A DNA stretch of 64,000 bases from Prunella strophiata. Taxonomy: Eukaryota > Chordata > Aves > Passeriformes > Prunellidae. Made by a program: the position numbers and the translations under genes. The notes under the pieces are model-generated. The model saw only the letters and a program-made list of their open reading frames with translations. It had not been told where the DNA came from and made no database searches. Shown piece after piece: positions 63,336-64,000 of the stretch (positions within the stretch are counted from its first letter, which is position 1; each line of letters starts with the position of its first letter). Location: positions 66,246,395 through 66,310,394 of the forward strand of contig JAZBQD010000014.1 in NCBI GenBank assembly GCA_036583965.1, in the 5' to 3' direction.

Positions 63336-63353
63336 TTTTTTTTTTTTTTTTTT
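63336..63353 (+). repeat. Poly-T tract (18 T)
   Basis: A homopolymer run in the last kilobase; it is preceded by tgttg. Confidence 0.97.
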
Positions 63354-64000
63354 GCAAATGTTTTAATATGCATGTAGGAGATTGATTATTAGTTTAGAAA
63401 TAGAATGTGAGCTCTGTTAGCTTTAGAAATGGCAGATTCTGTTTTTTTGTGATCTCACAAAAGGTTTGTTTCCTTGCACACATACATTTGAGCATACTGT
63501 TGCAGTTTTAGAAGAATTAAAAAAAATTCAAAGAATTCAAAAAATCAAAAAACATCAGTTCTGCTTTTGGGTTTTTAATGATAATTTTTAAAGCTTTGTA
63601 ATTTTACTGCTTGCTTTTTTAGCTTTTTCTATTTATAGGCTGTAATTACAGTGAGCTATTTGTGGCTTATCCTGAAATAGTGTTGCTAAGAATCTGATTT
63701 TTGGGATCTAAATTACAACATTTGCTGAGCAAAGGTGATAAAACTTTGATAGACCTTCCTACAAGAGTCCTGGCTTGAAAACATCACCTGGGATGGTCTG
63801 GCCCATGGGACACAGGACATGTTTTGTCCCTGTGCCTCTGGATTCTGTCAAGAGGTCCCAAATGGCATTGCTGGACATCTTGTTCAAAGCACACTGGAAC
63901 ACTTTGTCCCCAGCAGGTCATCCCTTTCCTGGGGTGCTTGGTGTAATCCCATTTTTCTCTTCAGCATGTTGTGCATCACTGTTCCTTTTATTCAGAGCAT

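Larger units (their letters stand above)
3911..64000 (+). other. USP6NL: USP6NL (RN-tre) gene locus, 5' part, partial at 3' end
   Basis: Five short exons on the + strand join without a frame break into a 117-residue N-terminal segment that I recognise as USP6NL/RN-tre. Diagnostic stretches are [40 protein letters not shown] and [14 protein letters not shown]. From family knowledge, USP6NL is a TBC-domain GTPase-activating protein for Rab5 and related Rabs, binds Eps8 and tunes receptor endocytosis and endosome-Golgi traffic. Only the segment before the TBC domain is here, so the catalytic Arg and Gln fingers are not in the window. Intron lengths are about 27.9, 2.1, 16.9 and 4.8 kb, then at least 8.1 kb. 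I looked for the next exon (expected to begin with a Phe-His-Arg-Arg-like motif) after 55868 and did not find it. The true transcription start may lie left of the window. Confidence 0.9.
55869..64000 (+). other. USP6NL: USP6NL intron 5, running off the window
   Basis: Starts at the donor gtaaaa after the exon ending 55868. No later USP6NL exon was recognised up to 64000. It contains a perfect hairpin (56370-56410), an (AT)23 microsatellite, two reverse CR1 copies and poly-T tracts. The final kilobase shows no repeat or exon that I can name. Confidence 0.75.

Overview
This is a vertebrate, almost certainly avian, genomic window. Coding sequence is very sparse: about 350 bases in five short exons over 64 kb, separated by long AT-rich, CpG-poor introns with consensus GT/AG splice sites. 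The interspersed repeats are of bird type: CR1 LINE 3' ends and an avian endogenous-retrovirus LTR family. No bacterial-type operon, CRISPR array, rRNA or tRNA gene is visible. The many 60-110 codon ORFs show no family resemblance that I recognise. A passerine or other neoavian bird is plausible, but the sequence alone does not settle the order. || One gene is recognisable, on the + strand: the 5' (N-terminal) part of USP6NL (RN-tre), a TBC-domain Rab GTPase-activating protein that acts on Rab5 and related Rabs in endocytic traffic. Five exons join in one frame: 3911-3988 (ATG at 3916), 31865-31938, 34003-34085, 50969-51008 and 55788-55868. Together they encode 117 residues ending just before the expected start of the TBC domain. 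The rest of the gene should lie beyond 64000. Introns are about 27.9, 2.1, 16.9 and 4.8 kb, and the last one runs off the window after at least 8.1 kb. || Layout. 1-3910 is upstream sequence with a mild CpG-enriched patch (about 3140-3990) just before the first coding exon. 3989-31864 is intron 1, with a forward LTR (13659-14432), CR1 fragments (24451, 26360, 28255) and homopolymer tracts. 31939-34002 is intron 2, with a reverse-orientation LTR of the same family (32626-33371). 34086-50968 is intron 3, mostly featureless, with a CR1 at 41540. 51009-55787 is intron 4, with poly-T tracts and a 12-bp hairpin. 55869-64000 is intron 5, with a perfect 16-bp hairpin, an (AT)23 microsatellite and two reverse CR1 copies (58300, 60604). 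|| The most interesting points are: the upstream exon and CpG patch, which may be an alternative first exon or promoter; the inverted LTR pair that brackets the 74-nt second exon; and the compact hairpin at 56370-56410, which looks like a template-switch mutation. I found no convincing undescribed biological system.
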